Below are positions 24,744-32,792 of a stretch of 64,000 nucleotides of DNA, one piece after another; the first letter of the stretch is position 1, and every line of letters starts with the position of its first letter. The notes beneath the pieces are model-generated. The model worked only from the letters and a program-made list of their open reading frames with translations, ran no database searches and was not told the origin of the DNA. The translations under genes and the position numbers were made by a program. The stretch covers positions 1,645,001 through 1,709,000 of the forward strand of contig NZ_CP048410.1 of NCBI RefSeq assembly GCF_019357415.1, in the 5' to 3' direction. This DNA is from Gramella sp. MT6 (GTDB lineage Bacteria; Bacteroidota; Bacteroidia; Flavobacteriales; Flavobacteriaceae).

Positions 24744-25964
24744 GTGAAAACGTATCAAGAAACTGTTGACTGGATGTTTCAACAGTTACCGATGTTTCAA
24801 AGAATCGGTAAACAAGCTTTCAAAAAGGACCTTTCCAATACAATTAAACTTACCAAACATTTAAATAATCCTGAAAAGGGATTTAAAAGTATTCATGTTG
24901 CCGGAACCAACGGGAAGGGTTCTGTTAGTCATATGTTAGCTTCAGTATTTCAATCTGCAGGCTACAAAACTGGTCTGTATACTTCACCTCATTTAAGAGA
25001 TTTCAGGGAAAGGATCAGGATTAATGGTCAAGTAGTACCTGAAGCGAATGTGGTTGCATTCATTGAAGGGAATCAGGTTTTTCTGGAGGAGAACAAATTG
25101 AGCTTTTTTGAAATGACCGTGGGAATGGCCTTCGATTACTTTGCTAAAGAAAAAGTTGATATTGCCATCATCGAAACGGGTATGGGAGGTAGATTGGATT
25201 CCACCAATATTATTACTCCCGAACTTTCAGTCATAACTAATATCGGCTTAGATCACACTGCCTTTCTGGGAACTAATCTTTCCGAGATCGCAGGTGAAAA
25301 GGCTGGGATTATTAAAGAAGGAATCCCGGTAGTTATTGGGGAAAAACAAGAGAAAACAATTCCTGTTTTTCGATCGAAAGCGCACGAAAAAAGTGCCAAA
25401 ATATTCTTTGCTGAAGATTCTAACTTTCCAGATTATTCTACAGATCTGCGAGGAGACTATCAGCAGAAGAACTTAAGGACTGTTTTGTCTTCTTTAAAGG
25501 TTTTGAAAGAACTTGGCTGGGAAATAGATGAAAAAGCTATTGAAGATGGACTTAAAAATGTGAAATCCAATACCGGGCTTAGAGGCCGGTGGGATATTCT
25601 CCATGATGCTCCAAAGGTGATCTGTGATACGGCACATAATGCCGAGGGGCTGCAATATGTCCTGAAACAATTGAAAAACGAAAACTACAGGCAGTTACAC
25701 ATGGTGATAGGGGTGGTAAATGATAAGGACCTTTCTACGGTTTTGCCTTTATTTCCTAAAGAAGCTGAATTTTACTTTTCTAAGCCAGACGTACCAAGAG
25801 GGTTAGATGCAAACTTACTACAGGCAGAAGCTGCGAAATATGGGCTTATCGGGCAAGTGTATAATTCTATACCTAAGGCCTATGCTGCTGCTAAAGATGT
25901 TGCTTTAAACGAAGATCTGATTTTTATTGGTGGAAGCAATTTCACCGTTGCCGAAGTAATCTGA
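24744..25964 (+). CDS. folC: bifunctional folylpolyglutamate synthase/dihydrofolate synthase
   Basis: ATP-dependent Mur-ligase-family enzyme (406 aa) that adds glutamate to dihydropteroate and to folates. The P-loop GTNGKGS is at about residues 54-60. The family motif SPHLRDFRERI follows, and IETGMGGRLDSTN is the dihydrofolate/folate ligase signature. The central and C-terminal ligase domain contains CDTAHNAEGL. The start is a GTG immediately after the TAA of the tonB-like gene (0 nt gap), which explains its dependence on upstream translation. The location of a folate gene in a TonB operon has no obvious functional reason. Confidence 0.93.
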   Translation: MKTYQETVDWMFQQLPMFQRIGKQAFKKDLSNTIKLTKHLNNPEKGFKSIHVAGTNGKGSVSHMLASVFQSAGYKTGLYTSPHLRDFRERIRINGQVVPEANVVAFIEGNQVFLEENKLSFFEMTVGMAFDYFAKEKVDIAIIETGMGGRLDSTNIITPELSVITNIGLDHTAFLGTNLSEIAGEKAGIIKEGIPVVIGEKQEKTIPVFRSKAHEKSAKIFFAEDSNFPDYSTDLRGDYQQKNLRTVLSSLKVLKELGWEIDEKAIEDGLKNVKSNTGLRGRWDILHDAPKVICDTAHNAEGLQYVLKQLKNENYRQLHMVIGVVNDKDLSTVLPLFPKEAEFYFSKPDVPRGLDANLLQAEAAKYGLIGQVYNSIPKAYAAAKDVALNEDLIFIGGSNFTVAEVI

Positions 25965-26033
25965 CCAAAAATTAGGTGGAAAAAAAAATTGGTCTATCTT
26001 TATAAAGTGTTGTTTAACAATTAACTAGATTTT

Positions 26034-26038
26034 CCCCC
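26034..26038 (+). promoter_or_regulatory. C5 tract upstream of secreted two-domain protein
   Basis: A run of five C in AT-rich DNA, in the context TCCCCCGTTCTACG, about 97 bp before the start codon. It resembles the C5 element TCCCCCTTTCTACA at 13319 before the second repeat protein. Confidence 0.25.
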
Positions 26039-26134
26039 GTTCTACGTCTTAACCTTCCTTTGTTATTTCCCATCCCTACTTTTGAGTTGACTCTTTAGCT
26101 GTGAATAATTATTCACTATTAAAATCAACTAAAA

Positions 26135-26947
26135 ATGAAGACAATTGCAAAACTATTAGTTTTGGTGATATTGATTTCCCTAAGCGGAAATGCAATATGC
26201 CAGGAAGAAACAGATCAGCCTTATAAGCCTGTTTACATTACCATGACCACTACCCATTGGAGTGGAAATCCCGATACAGATTTTTCTGATTGGCTGGATA
26301 CTGAAAAGGAATATTTCGATAAGGTAACCAGTAAGAATGATCTAATTTTAAGTTCTGGTGTTTATACACATTATTTTACTCCAGATAATTCAGAGGTCGT
26401 ACTTGTAAACGTATATAAGACCTGGGCCGATATTGAAGAAGCTAATGAGGTAAATCAGAAGCTTATTGAAGAAGGCTGGCCAGATGAGGATGCCAGAGAT
26501 GCATTTTTTGAAAAGCAAGCCAGTTATTATGCGCCAGACCATAATGATGAGATCTACCAGTCTATGAACTATATGATCCCGGAAACAGGTGATACCAGCA
26601 AGTCTCGTATCTTCTATGTTCGAAGCAGTGATCTTGCCATGGATGGAGAAGGTTCTCCCGAAAAATTCCGCGAGTATTACGAAAAAGTTACCAAAAAGAG
26701 CAAAAAGCTTAAAGGCTATTATACACACAGGCATCTATGGGGGTCTAATAGCAGGGAAATGAGCGAGGTATTTGTATTTGACAACCTTGGAGAGATAGAA
26801 GAATTTTTTGATGAAGAAGGAAAGATTGCAGAATCTGTGTGGGAAGATGAAGGAGAGAGAACGGCCTTCATGGAAGAAATGGGTAAATTGTTTACTGGGA
26901 AACATGCAGATTATGTTTACAGGAATGTACCTGAGCTTATGAAATAA
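26135..26947 (+). CDS. secreted protein with two related alpha/beta domains
   Basis: Unrecognised secreted protein of 270 aa. A signal peptide ends near NAICQ (residue 23). The mature part looks internally duplicated. Domain 1 (about 32-145) and domain 2 (about 150-265) each have a beta strand, a helix with EYFDKV or EYYEKVTK, a loop with YTHYF or YTHRHLW, a strand (EVVLVNVY / EVFVFDN), an acidic helix, and an ending in HNDEIYQS or HADYVYRN. This layout resembles tandem dimeric alpha/beta-barrel (NIPSNAP/ABM-like) domains. No catalytic site is evident and no sorting domain is present, so it is probably periplasmic. It is monocistronic with its own terminator. Confidence 0.7.
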   Translation: MKTIAKLLVLVILISLSGNAICQEETDQPYKPVYITMTTTHWSGNPDTDFSDWLDTEKEYFDKVTSKNDLILSSGVYTHYFTPDNSEVVLVNVYKTWADIEEANEVNQKLIEEGWPDEDARDAFFEKQASYYAPDHNDEIYQSMNYMIPETGDTSKSRIFYVRSSDLAMDGEGSPEKFREYYEKVTKKSKKLKGYYTHRHLWGSNSREMSEVFVFDNLGEIEEFFDEEGKIAESVWEDEGERTAFMEEMGKLFTGKHADYVYRNVPELMK

Positions 26948-26954
26948 AAAACTG

Positions 26955-26987
26955 GTCCTGAGCTTATTAGTTCAGGACTTTTTTTTG
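26955..26987 (+). terminator. terminator of secreted two-domain protein gene
   Basis: Stem GTCCTGA / TCAGGAC (26955-26961, 26972-26978) with a 10-nt loop, followed by a run of T. Confidence 0.88.
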
Positions 26988-27043
26988 ATCCAGCATTTTA
27001 TTTCCGGCTTGAAAAATTAATTCAATTTTTCGCTGAAATTGTT

Positions 27044-27073
27044 TTGTGTAATTGAAAATCTAGTCTATATTTG
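27044..27073 (+). promoter_or_regulatory. promoter of first tRNA-Val(UAC) gene
   Basis: TTG at 27044-27046, 19-bp spacer and TATATTTG at 27066-27073. This is an exact match to the Bacteroidota consensus, placed 17 bp before the tRNA. Confidence 0.75.
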
Positions 27074-27090
27074 CATCCGCAATCAAGCAA

Positions 27091-27165
27091 GGGCGCGTAG
27101 CTCAGTTGGTTCAGAGCACTTGGTTTACACCCAAGGGGTCAGGGGTTCGAATCCCTTCGCGCCCA
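27091..27165 (+). tRNA. tRNA-Val (anticodon UAC)
   Basis: Complete cloverleaf of 75 nt. The 7-bp acceptor stem GGGCGCG / CGCGCCC is perfect. The anticodon stem CTTGG / CCAAG encloses the loop TTTACAC, giving anticodon TAC. The T-arm GGGGTTCGAATCCC is canonical. CCA is not encoded. It is followed by a hairpin-plus-T terminator at about 27178-27204. Confidence 0.95.
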
Positions 27166-27177
27166 CAGAAAAAGAAA

Positions 27178-27204
27178 AGGTTTCCAGAAATGGAAGCCTT
27201 TTTT
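27178..27204 (+). terminator. terminator after first tRNA-Val(UAC)
   Basis: Stem AGGTTTCC / GGAAGCCT with one mismatch, followed by a run of T. The loop AGAAAT is shared with the hairpin after the second copy. Confidence 0.7.
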
Positions 27205-27245
27205 AATGCCTGAAATTTTAATTGAAAATCATTAAAATTTTATAC

Positions 27246-27273
27246 TTGTGGTAATTGAAATTTAATATATTTG
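27246..27273 (+). promoter_or_regulatory. promoter of second tRNA-Val(UAC) gene
   Basis: TTG at 27246-27248, 17-bp spacer and TATATTTG at 27266-27273, 16 bp before the tRNA. Confidence 0.72.
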
Positions 27274-27289
27274 CATCCGCAATCTTGCA

Positions 27290-27364
27290 GGGCGCGTAGC
27301 TCAGTTGGTTCAGAGCACTTGGTTTACACCCAAGGGGTCAGGGGTTCGAATCCCTTCGCGCCCA
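27290..27364 (+). tRNA. tRNA-Val (anticodon UAC), second identical copy
   Basis: Identical over 75 nt to the tRNA at 27091-27165: same acceptor stem, anticodon TAC and T-arm. The upstream TATATTTGCATCCGCAATC is also shared, and the downstream hairpin is nearly the same. This indicates a recent tandem duplication of the whole transcription unit. Confidence 0.95.
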
Positions 27365-27373
27365 CAGAACGAA

Positions 27374-27402
27374 AAAAGCTTCCAGAAATGGAAGCTTTTT
27401 TA
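27374..27402 (+). terminator. terminator after second tRNA-Val(UAC)
   Basis: Perfect stem AAAGCTTCC / GGAAGCTTT around AGAAAT, followed by T residues. Confidence 0.75.
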
Positions 27403-27449
27403 TTTTCCAGAGTCTTCGAGCATTTATGTTTCGGGATAATTCTTTTTAA

Positions 27450-27457
27450 TATATTTG
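27450..27457 (+). promoter_or_regulatory. -7 promoter element of tRNA-Val(GAC) gene
   Basis: TATATTTG, identical to the -7 element of the two preceding tRNA genes, 11 bp before the tRNA. The -33 box is not clear. Confidence 0.6.
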
Positions 27458-27467
27458 ATCTCCGAAT

Positions 27468-27542
27468 GGAGTGTTAGCTCAGTTGGTTCAGAGCATTACC
27501 TTGACAGGGTAGGGGTCACTGGTTCGAATCCAGTACACTTCA
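27468..27542 (+). tRNA. tRNA-Val (anticodon GAC)
   Basis: Cloverleaf of 75 nt. Acceptor GGAGTGT pairs with ACACTTC (one G-U pair). The anticodon arm TTACC-TTGACAG-GGTAG gives GAC, read as valine. The T-arm CTGGTTCGAATCCAG is perfect. CCA is not encoded. With the two UAC copies, this locus covers all valine codons given normal wobble. Confidence 0.93.
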
Positions 27543-27552
27543 CATCATTAAA

Positions 27553-27579
27553 CCTCGTTGATCTAACGAGGTTTTTTAG
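27553..27579 (+). terminator. terminator after tRNA-Val(GAC)
   Basis: Stem CCTCGTT / AACGAGG around GATCT, followed by a run of T. Confidence 0.8.
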
Positions 27580-27649
27580 TTTCTGAAATTGAAGTATCTT
27601 GAACTCAACAAAAATTCAATTATGAAAAAAATACTCTTAATTTACTTTA

Positions 27650-28066
27650 TTGCTTTTTACGCTGCATACTGATGCACAGAATTCTACAGATGAGAAACAA
27701 TTAAAAGATTTGATACAGAATTCCTTTGACGATATTTTCTCAGAAATGCAGTTAGAAAGGCTTGGTGATTATTATACCAGCGATTTTTTACTTCTTGAGG
27801 CGGGAGAAGTTTGGGATATGAATAGAATAAAAAGTGAACTAGCTTCGTATGATCTTCAAGGTAAAAAGCGGATTAACCGTTTTGAATTTATCGAAGTGAA
27901 GGTGAAAGATGATACAGCATGGATTGCTTATCATAACACCGCTACCTTTGAAAAGGAGGAAGAGATCGTTGGAAAGCTTCAATGGCTTGAAAGTGCTACA
28001 GCTATAAAGACAGGAGATGGATGGAAACTGGATATGTTACATTCCACCAGGGTTTCTTCGGAATAA
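27650..28066 (+). CDS. small secreted NTF2/SnoaL-like (DUF4440-type) protein, probably frameshifted at the signal peptide
   Basis: The open frame from a TTG at 27650 encodes 138 aa resembling the DUF4440/SnoaL-like fold: helices with KDLIQNSFDDIF, strands with WDMNRIKSELASYD, then a strand ending in AWIAYHNTATFE. The natural start is more likely the ATG at 27622, whose frame reads MKKILLIYFIAF and then closes at a TGA at 27670. Removing one T from the T5 run at 27654-27658 joins the two frames into a perfect signal peptide ending in HTDAQN. This is therefore a recent frameshift, phase variation or a sequencing error. The function is unknown. The gene ends 2 nt before murF, which is convergent. 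Confidence 0.7.
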   Translation: MLFTLHTDAQNSTDEKQLKDLIQNSFDDIFSEMQLERLGDYYTSDFLLLEAGEVWDMNRIKSELASYDLQGKKRINRFEFIEVKVKDDTAWIAYHNTATFEKEEEIVGKLQWLESATAIKTGDGWKLDMLHSTRVSSE

Positions 28067-28068
28067 GC

Positions 28069-29379
28069 TTAATTATTGCTTCTGGTATAAACCTGTAGGC
28101 TTTCCAAAACTCTTTCCATAGCCATTCCTCTTGATCCTTTAATAAGGAAATAGCAATTTTGGAAATCGCTTTCATCAAGGTGCTCTTTTAGCTTCTCAAA
28201 ATCCTTAAACTTGAAAATAAAGTCACTGCTGGTATCAGTAAGTTTGAAGTTTTCGCCAAGGAGATAGGATTCAGAAAAATCACTGTTGGATATATAATTA
28301 GCAATCACCTGGTGTTCTGTCGCAGCGGCGCTACCTAGTTCGAACATATCACCCAATATCACTATTTTTTGTTTGTCAGTTCTAAGGTTTTTAAAATTTT
28401 CTAAAGCGGCAAACATGCTTGTTGGATTGGCATTATAAGCATCCATGATAATTACATTATTCCCGGTTTTAATTACCTGGGATCTATTATTGCTAGGTGT
28501 ATAGTTTTCAATAGCGCTTTGAATTTTCCCAAATTCAACCTTAAAATAGAGACCTATACATAAAGCAGCGGCGATATTGGTAGTATTGTAATCCCCGGTT
28601 AACTGGCTTTTGAAATCTGTTTGATTATAATGTAGCTGAGCATGTTCAAGTCCCTTCTGGTACTTTATTTTCACATCTGCGAGCCGGCTTTCCCCAAAGC
28701 TAAAAGTATGGCTGTAATTTTCATGTTTTTTCTGAATATCATCATCAAGATTTAGGAAGATGAGTTTGTGGTTTTCCTGGAGATATTTATATAATTCAGT
28801 TTTGCCTTTTATGACGCCTTCTACACCACCGAAACCTTCAAGGTGAGCTTTTCCGAAGTTTGTTATATATCCATAATCTGGATTAGCTATTGTGGACAGG
28901 AATTCGATCTCAAGCAGGTGGTTAGCGCCCATTTCAACGATCCCGAATTCAGTTTGATCATCCATTGACAGGAGAGTTAAAGGAACTCCAATATGATTGT
29001 TTAAATTACCTTTTGTAGCAATGGTTTTGAATTTTTGAGAGATAACCGAATGTACCAGCTCCTTGGTGGTCGTTTTCCCGTTGCTGCCCGTTATTGCCAG
29101 GATGGGAATTCCTAAATAATTTCGATGAAAGATAGCCAGCTTCTGAAGTGTTTCAAGAGCGTTCTTCACCACAATATATTCTTCCTTGTTCTTCGCGTAT
29201 TTCTTGTCGTCTATTATGGCGTAACGTGCTCCTTTTTTAAGTGCATCTTCAGCGAATTCGTTCCCGTTAAAATTATCGCCTTTAAGGGCAAAGAACATAC
29301 TATCTTTTCTAATTTTTCTGGTATCTGTGTCCGCACCTGAGCAAAGTAGAAATCGTTGATGGAGTCTGGCTGTATTCAT
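28069..29379 (-). CDS. murF: UDP-N-acetylmuramoyl-tripeptide--D-alanyl-D-alanine ligase
   Basis: Cytoplasmic Mur ligase (436 aa) that adds D-Ala-D-Ala to UDP-MurNAc-tripeptide, the last cytoplasmic step of wall precursor peptide assembly. The ATP-binding loop GSNGKTT is at about residues 98-104. The middle domain carries EMGANHLLEIEFL and FGKAHLEGFG. The C-terminal ligase domain has IMDAYNANPTSM and LGDMFELG, both characteristic of MurF. It lies downstream of gldJ on the same strand, but a terminator at 29399-29421 separates them. Confidence 0.95.
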   Translation of the reverse strand: MNTARLHQRFLLCSGADTDTRKIRKDSMFFALKGDNFNGNEFAEDALKKGARYAIIDDKKYAKNKEEYIVVKNALETLQKLAIFHRNYLGIPILAITGSNGKTTTKELVHSVISQKFKTIATKGNLNNHIGVPLTLLSMDDQTEFGIVEMGANHLLEIEFLSTIANPDYGYITNFGKAHLEGFGGVEGVIKGKTELYKYLQENHKLIFLNLDDDIQKKHENYSHTFSFGESRLADVKIKYQKGLEHAQLHYNQTDFKSQLTGDYNTTNIAAALCIGLYFKVEFGKIQSAIENYTPSNNRSQVIKTGNNVIIMDAYNANPTSMFAALENFKNLRTDKQKIVILGDMFELGSAAATEHQVIANYISNSDFSESYLLGENFKLTDTSSDFIFKFKDFEKLKEHLDESDFQNCYFLIKGSRGMAMERVLESLQVYTRSNN

Positions 29380-29398
29380 AAAATTAAAGCTATAAAAA

Positions 29399-29421
29399 AA
29401 GCCCTAAACATGTTAGGGCTT
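29399..29421 (-). terminator. terminator of gldJ
   Basis: Stem AAGCCCTAA / TTAGGGCTT with an ACATG loop, followed on the minus strand by a run of seven T. Confidence 0.88.
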
Positions 29422-29445
29422 TAAGTATAATTTATGCTGAAATTA

Positions 29446-31140
29446 TTAATTACTTCTAGCGGTCTTGTTTTTATCTAATGATTTTGATCCAACTCTAGAC
29501 ATAGCATTTCTAAATCCAATATAGTCTGTTGCCATATCCTGTGGGAAGTAACGTCGCTGAGCAGGGTCCAGCCAGTAAGCGCGGTCTTTCCAGCTACCAC
29601 CTTTATAAACTCTTACTTCATCACTAATAAGGCTTGTTCTCTTTTCTTTATCGTAACCTCTTGAAGTAATTCCTCCTTCTGCAGAACTATCTGCATAAGT
29701 GAAATTATCATAAGTTGGAGAGTTATACATTCTTTTAGATGGATCTTCTTCCATTTCCTGAAATGGTTGGTAATATCTACTTGAGCTTTTATCACCATCT
29801 CTAAAGTCTCTCTGATCACTTTCTGTAAAGTTAGTTCTCATGTAGGTGTCTTCTTCGGTCACTGGTACCTGGGCGATCTCACCAGGAAGGTTTCTTGCTA
29901 CTAGCTTACCATTGCTTAAAGTGTCATATACTACATCATCGGTTCCTACTACTTTTACCGTACCGTCTTCATTTATTGCGTGTTTAGTATAAACGTTTCC
30001 ACGGTAGTAGTTGAAGTCATTAAATTCATCATCAACGATTGGACGATAAACATCGGCTACCCATTCAGAAACGTTTCCAGCCATGTCATACAGACCAAAA
30101 TCGTTAGGCTCGTAGCTTTTTACTTCAGCAGTAATATCGGCGCCGTCATCACTCCATCCAGCGATTCCACCGTAGTCACCATCTCCTTGTTTGAAGTTTG
30201 CTAACTGGTCTCCCATTTTCTTAACATCACCGTTTCTGGTGTACTGTCCATCCCATGGATATTTTTTTCTACCTCTATAGGTGTTGTAATTTCTAATTCC
30301 AACTAATCCAAGTGCAGCATATTCCCATTCAGCTTCAGTTGGAAGTCTGTACTCAGGATAAATAAGTCCGCTTTCACGACCAGGGTAAACTTTTTTCACA
30401 GGGTTACCTGCTTCGTCGGTTTCACTTAATCTGTCCTGGGATTCATCTCCACCCTGGCTAATTTCGGTATTTCCGCCGTAAGCTTTGCTAGGGGTGTGGA
30501 TGTAAGTTTCTGTGTTGAAAGTTGAAGATGCGCTGGCATCAGTAATATGTGCGCCCTCTTTAATAAAGCCTTCTTCTTCAAGACGGTGTTCGTTAACCCG
30601 GTCTGTTCTCCATTTACTGAATTCTACAGCTTGGATCCAACTAACTCCAACAACAGGGTATTCGGCATAGGCAGGGTGACGTAGGTAATTAGTTACCATG
30701 GTCTCATTATAACCTAATCTATTTCTCCATACCAATGTATCTGGTAGTGCACCGTTGTAAATATTCTTATAGTTATCTTCCTCTGGAGGGAAAACGCGTC
30801 TCAACCAGTCAAGATATTCAAGGTACATCTTGTTGGTTACTTCGGTCTCATCCATATAGAAAGACTGCACGTGTTGTTGAGTTGGAGTGTTATTCCAGTC
30901 GTGCATAGGGTCATCCTGAACACGTCCCATAGTATAGGTTCCGCCTTCAACAAAAACCAGACCCGGAGCAGCTTCCTGTTCCTTATAATCTGTATTGTAC
31001 TGGAATCCACCTTCGTCAGAATTTATATCCCAACCGGTGGCTCTGGAGGTGTTTTTGTAATTATTGGATTTATTACAGCTAAGTAAACTAAGGCCGCAAA
31101 CTACAGCAATAACGCCTTTTAAAGCTACATTCAAATTCAT
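29446..31140 (-). CDS. gldJ: gliding motility lipoprotein GldJ
   Basis: Lipoprotein of 564 aa in the formylglycine-generating-enzyme (SUMF1-like) superfamily. It is required for gliding and T9SS function in Flavobacteriaceae, where it helps stabilise other Gld proteins. The start at 31140 is preceded by AAGGAA at a good distance and gives a signal peptide with lipobox LLSC (Cys22). The fold is visible from FVEGGTYTMGR through HVQSFYMDETEVTN to the C-terminal YKGGSWKDRAYWLDPAQRR and IGFRNAMSR. The FGE active-site cysteines are not evident, consistent with a structural role. It is divergent from porV with 418 bp between the starts. Confidence 0.94.
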   Translation of the reverse strand: MNLNVALKGVIAVVCGLSLLSCNKSNNYKNTSRATGWDINSDEGGFQYNTDYKEQEAAPGLVFVEGGTYTMGRVQDDPMHDWNNTPTQQHVQSFYMDETEVTNKMYLEYLDWLRRVFPPEEDNYKNIYNGALPDTLVWRNRLGYNETMVTNYLRHPAYAEYPVVGVSWIQAVEFSKWRTDRVNEHRLEEEGFIKEGAHITDASASSTFNTETYIHTPSKAYGGNTEISQGGDESQDRLSETDEAGNPVKKVYPGRESGLIYPEYRLPTEAEWEYAALGLVGIRNYNTYRGRKKYPWDGQYTRNGDVKKMGDQLANFKQGDGDYGGIAGWSDDGADITAEVKSYEPNDFGLYDMAGNVSEWVADVYRPIVDDEFNDFNYYRGNVYTKHAINEDGTVKVVGTDDVVYDTLSNGKLVARNLPGEIAQVPVTEEDTYMRTNFTESDQRDFRDGDKSSSRYYQPFQEMEEDPSKRMYNSPTYDNFTYADSSAEGGITSRGYDKEKRTSLISDEVRVYKGGSWKDRAYWLDPAQRRYFPQDMATDYIGFRNAMSRVGSKSLDKNKTARSN

Positions 31141-31558
31141 ATTATTTCCTTCTTTATGATAGAAATTTAGGCTTTGCAATATACTAATTAACGATAAATG
31201 TACAAGATTATTTTGTTAATTCTGAAAGTCCGGAAATTCCTATAACTCTCTGATATGCTATAACCTAACTTTGTTTTATATTCGGTTTATTTCTAAGCTT
31301 TTATGGTATGCAAAACCATGACGAATTTAAACGATAAAAATTTCGGGAAATTGTCTTCACTTGTAAATTTTACCGAATTTTTATACCTCTCGTCTTTTCT
31401 CTGCAATAAATTCAATTAAATTGAGTTATATTCAATAACCCTTAATTTATTTATCATTTTGATTTTACAGCATTTATCTGGTTGAGAAAGCTTTTTCAAG
31501 CATTGGTTCTTTCTTAACAGGAATATTACTATATATTTGTTTATCATTAACTACGATA
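31141..31558. other. divergent intergenic region gldJ/porV
   Basis: 418 bp without a gene. It must hold the promoters of gldJ (leftward) and porV (rightward). Only the porV -7 element is clear; no operator-like repeat was recognised. Confidence 0.6.
31532..31539 (+). promoter_or_regulatory. -7 promoter element of porV
   Basis: TATATTTG, 19 bp before the porV ATG. The nearest upstream TTG is 26 bp away, longer than the usual spacing. Confidence 0.5.
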
Positions 31559-32710
31559 ATGAAAAAAATTACATTCTTTTTGATAACGGCAATTTTGTTC
31601 GCCGATTTTTCAGTTTTTGCACAGGACGACAGGGATAGGGTTATTACAACAGCTGTTCCATTTTTATTAGTAGCTGCCGATGCTCGTGCTGCCGGAATGG
31701 GAGATCAGGGCGTTGCCAGTTCCCCAGATGTGTTTTCGCAGCAGTGGAATCCAGCGAAATATGCTTTTGCAATCAGGGAAAATGGAGTTGCTGTGTCTTA
31801 TACTCCTTATTTAAGTGAGATCGTAAATGATATATTCCTGGGAAGCTTAAATTATTATCATAAGCTGGATGACCGAAGTGCTCTTTCTGCAAGTTTGAGA
31901 TATTTTAGTCTTGGTAATATAGAAACAAGAGAGACTTTTGAGCAATTTCCTAATACTGTTAATCCAAATGATCTTACCCTTGATCTCTCTTACTCACTAA
32001 AATTAAGTGAAACCTTTTCCATGGCAGTTGCTGGTAGGTATTTAAGATCAGATCTGGGATTACAGGATTTAGAGGATCTTGGAGCTGCATCTACCTTTGG
32101 GGTTGATGTCGCTGCGTATTACGAAGGGGAACAATTAGTTCTAAGTAATTTCGATGCAAGGTGGAGATTAGGTGCAAATATTTCAAATATTGGGCCTAAA
32201 ATGAAATATGATGATGCAGGGCAGGAGAACTTTATTCCTACTAACCTGAAGCTCGGAGCTGGATTTGATTTTATTTTCGATGCAGATAACCGTTTAGGGA
32301 CTTATGTTGAATTCAATAAATTATTAGTGCCAACTCCTCAGGATTTCGATGGTGATGGCGATATAGATGCTGAAGATGACCAGGAGTATAATGAAATTGG
32401 GTCTATCGAAGGTATCTTTAAGTCTTTTGGCGATGCTCCAGATGGATTCTCGGAAGAAATGAAAGAAATTACTATAGCTTTAGGAGCAGAATACTGGTAT
32501 CAGGAGAAATTTGCTTTGAGAGCTGGTTACTTCAATGAAAGTGAAGAGAAGGGTTTCAGGAGATTTTTCTCCATGGGAGCCGGGTTTGCTTATGAGTCTG
32601 TTGTGATCGATGCTTCTTATTTGTTTTCCACTTCTTCGGTACCAAGTCCATTAGAGGGAACTTTGAGGTTCGGACTTAGTTTTAACTTTGGTGACAATTA
32701 CTCTAATTAG
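31559..32710 (+). CDS. porV: type IX secretion outer-membrane protein PorV (LptO)
   Basis: Outer-membrane beta-barrel protein of 383 aa in the PorV/LptO family. PorV receives T9SS clients, especially those with type A sorting domains, and carries them to the attachment or release machinery. A signal peptide ends at SVFAQ (residue 22). The mature N-terminus has the family stretch TAVPFLLVAADARAAGMGDQG and SQQWNPAKYAF. Alternating strands continue to the C-terminal barrel strand GTLRFGLSFNFGDNYSN. It is next to gldJ, another T9SS component, and in the same window as three probable T9SS clients. Confidence 0.93.
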   Translation: MKKITFFLITAILFADFSVFAQDDRDRVITTAVPFLLVAADARAAGMGDQGVASSPDVFSQQWNPAKYAFAIRENGVAVSYTPYLSEIVNDIFLGSLNYYHKLDDRSALSASLRYFSLGNIETRETFEQFPNTVNPNDLTLDLSYSLKLSETFSMAVAGRYLRSDLGLQDLEDLGAASTFGVDVAAYYEGEQLVLSNFDARWRLGANISNIGPKMKYDDAGQENFIPTNLKLGAGFDFIFDADNRLGTYVEFNKLLVPTPQDFDGDGDIDAEDDQEYNEIGSIEGIFKSFGDAPDGFSEEMKEITIALGAEYWYQEKFALRAGYFNESEEKGFRRFFSMGAGFAYESVVIDASYLFSTSSVPSPLEGTLRFGLSFNFGDNYSN

Positions 32711-32792
32711 AAAAAGCATATTTCTTAAAACTATCTTATAAGGACCGGAAACCCGTTAGGTTTCTGTTATCTTGTCTTTCCAATTATTATTT

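Noticed and set aside
27271..27477. Open frame running through the second tRNA-Val
   Set aside because: It is the tRNA read as codons plus flanking DNA; no protein family resemblance.
32748..32766. Hairpin GAAACC/GGTTTC after porV as a terminator
   Set aside because: The stem is only six bp and is not followed by a clear T-run, so it is not listed as a terminator.
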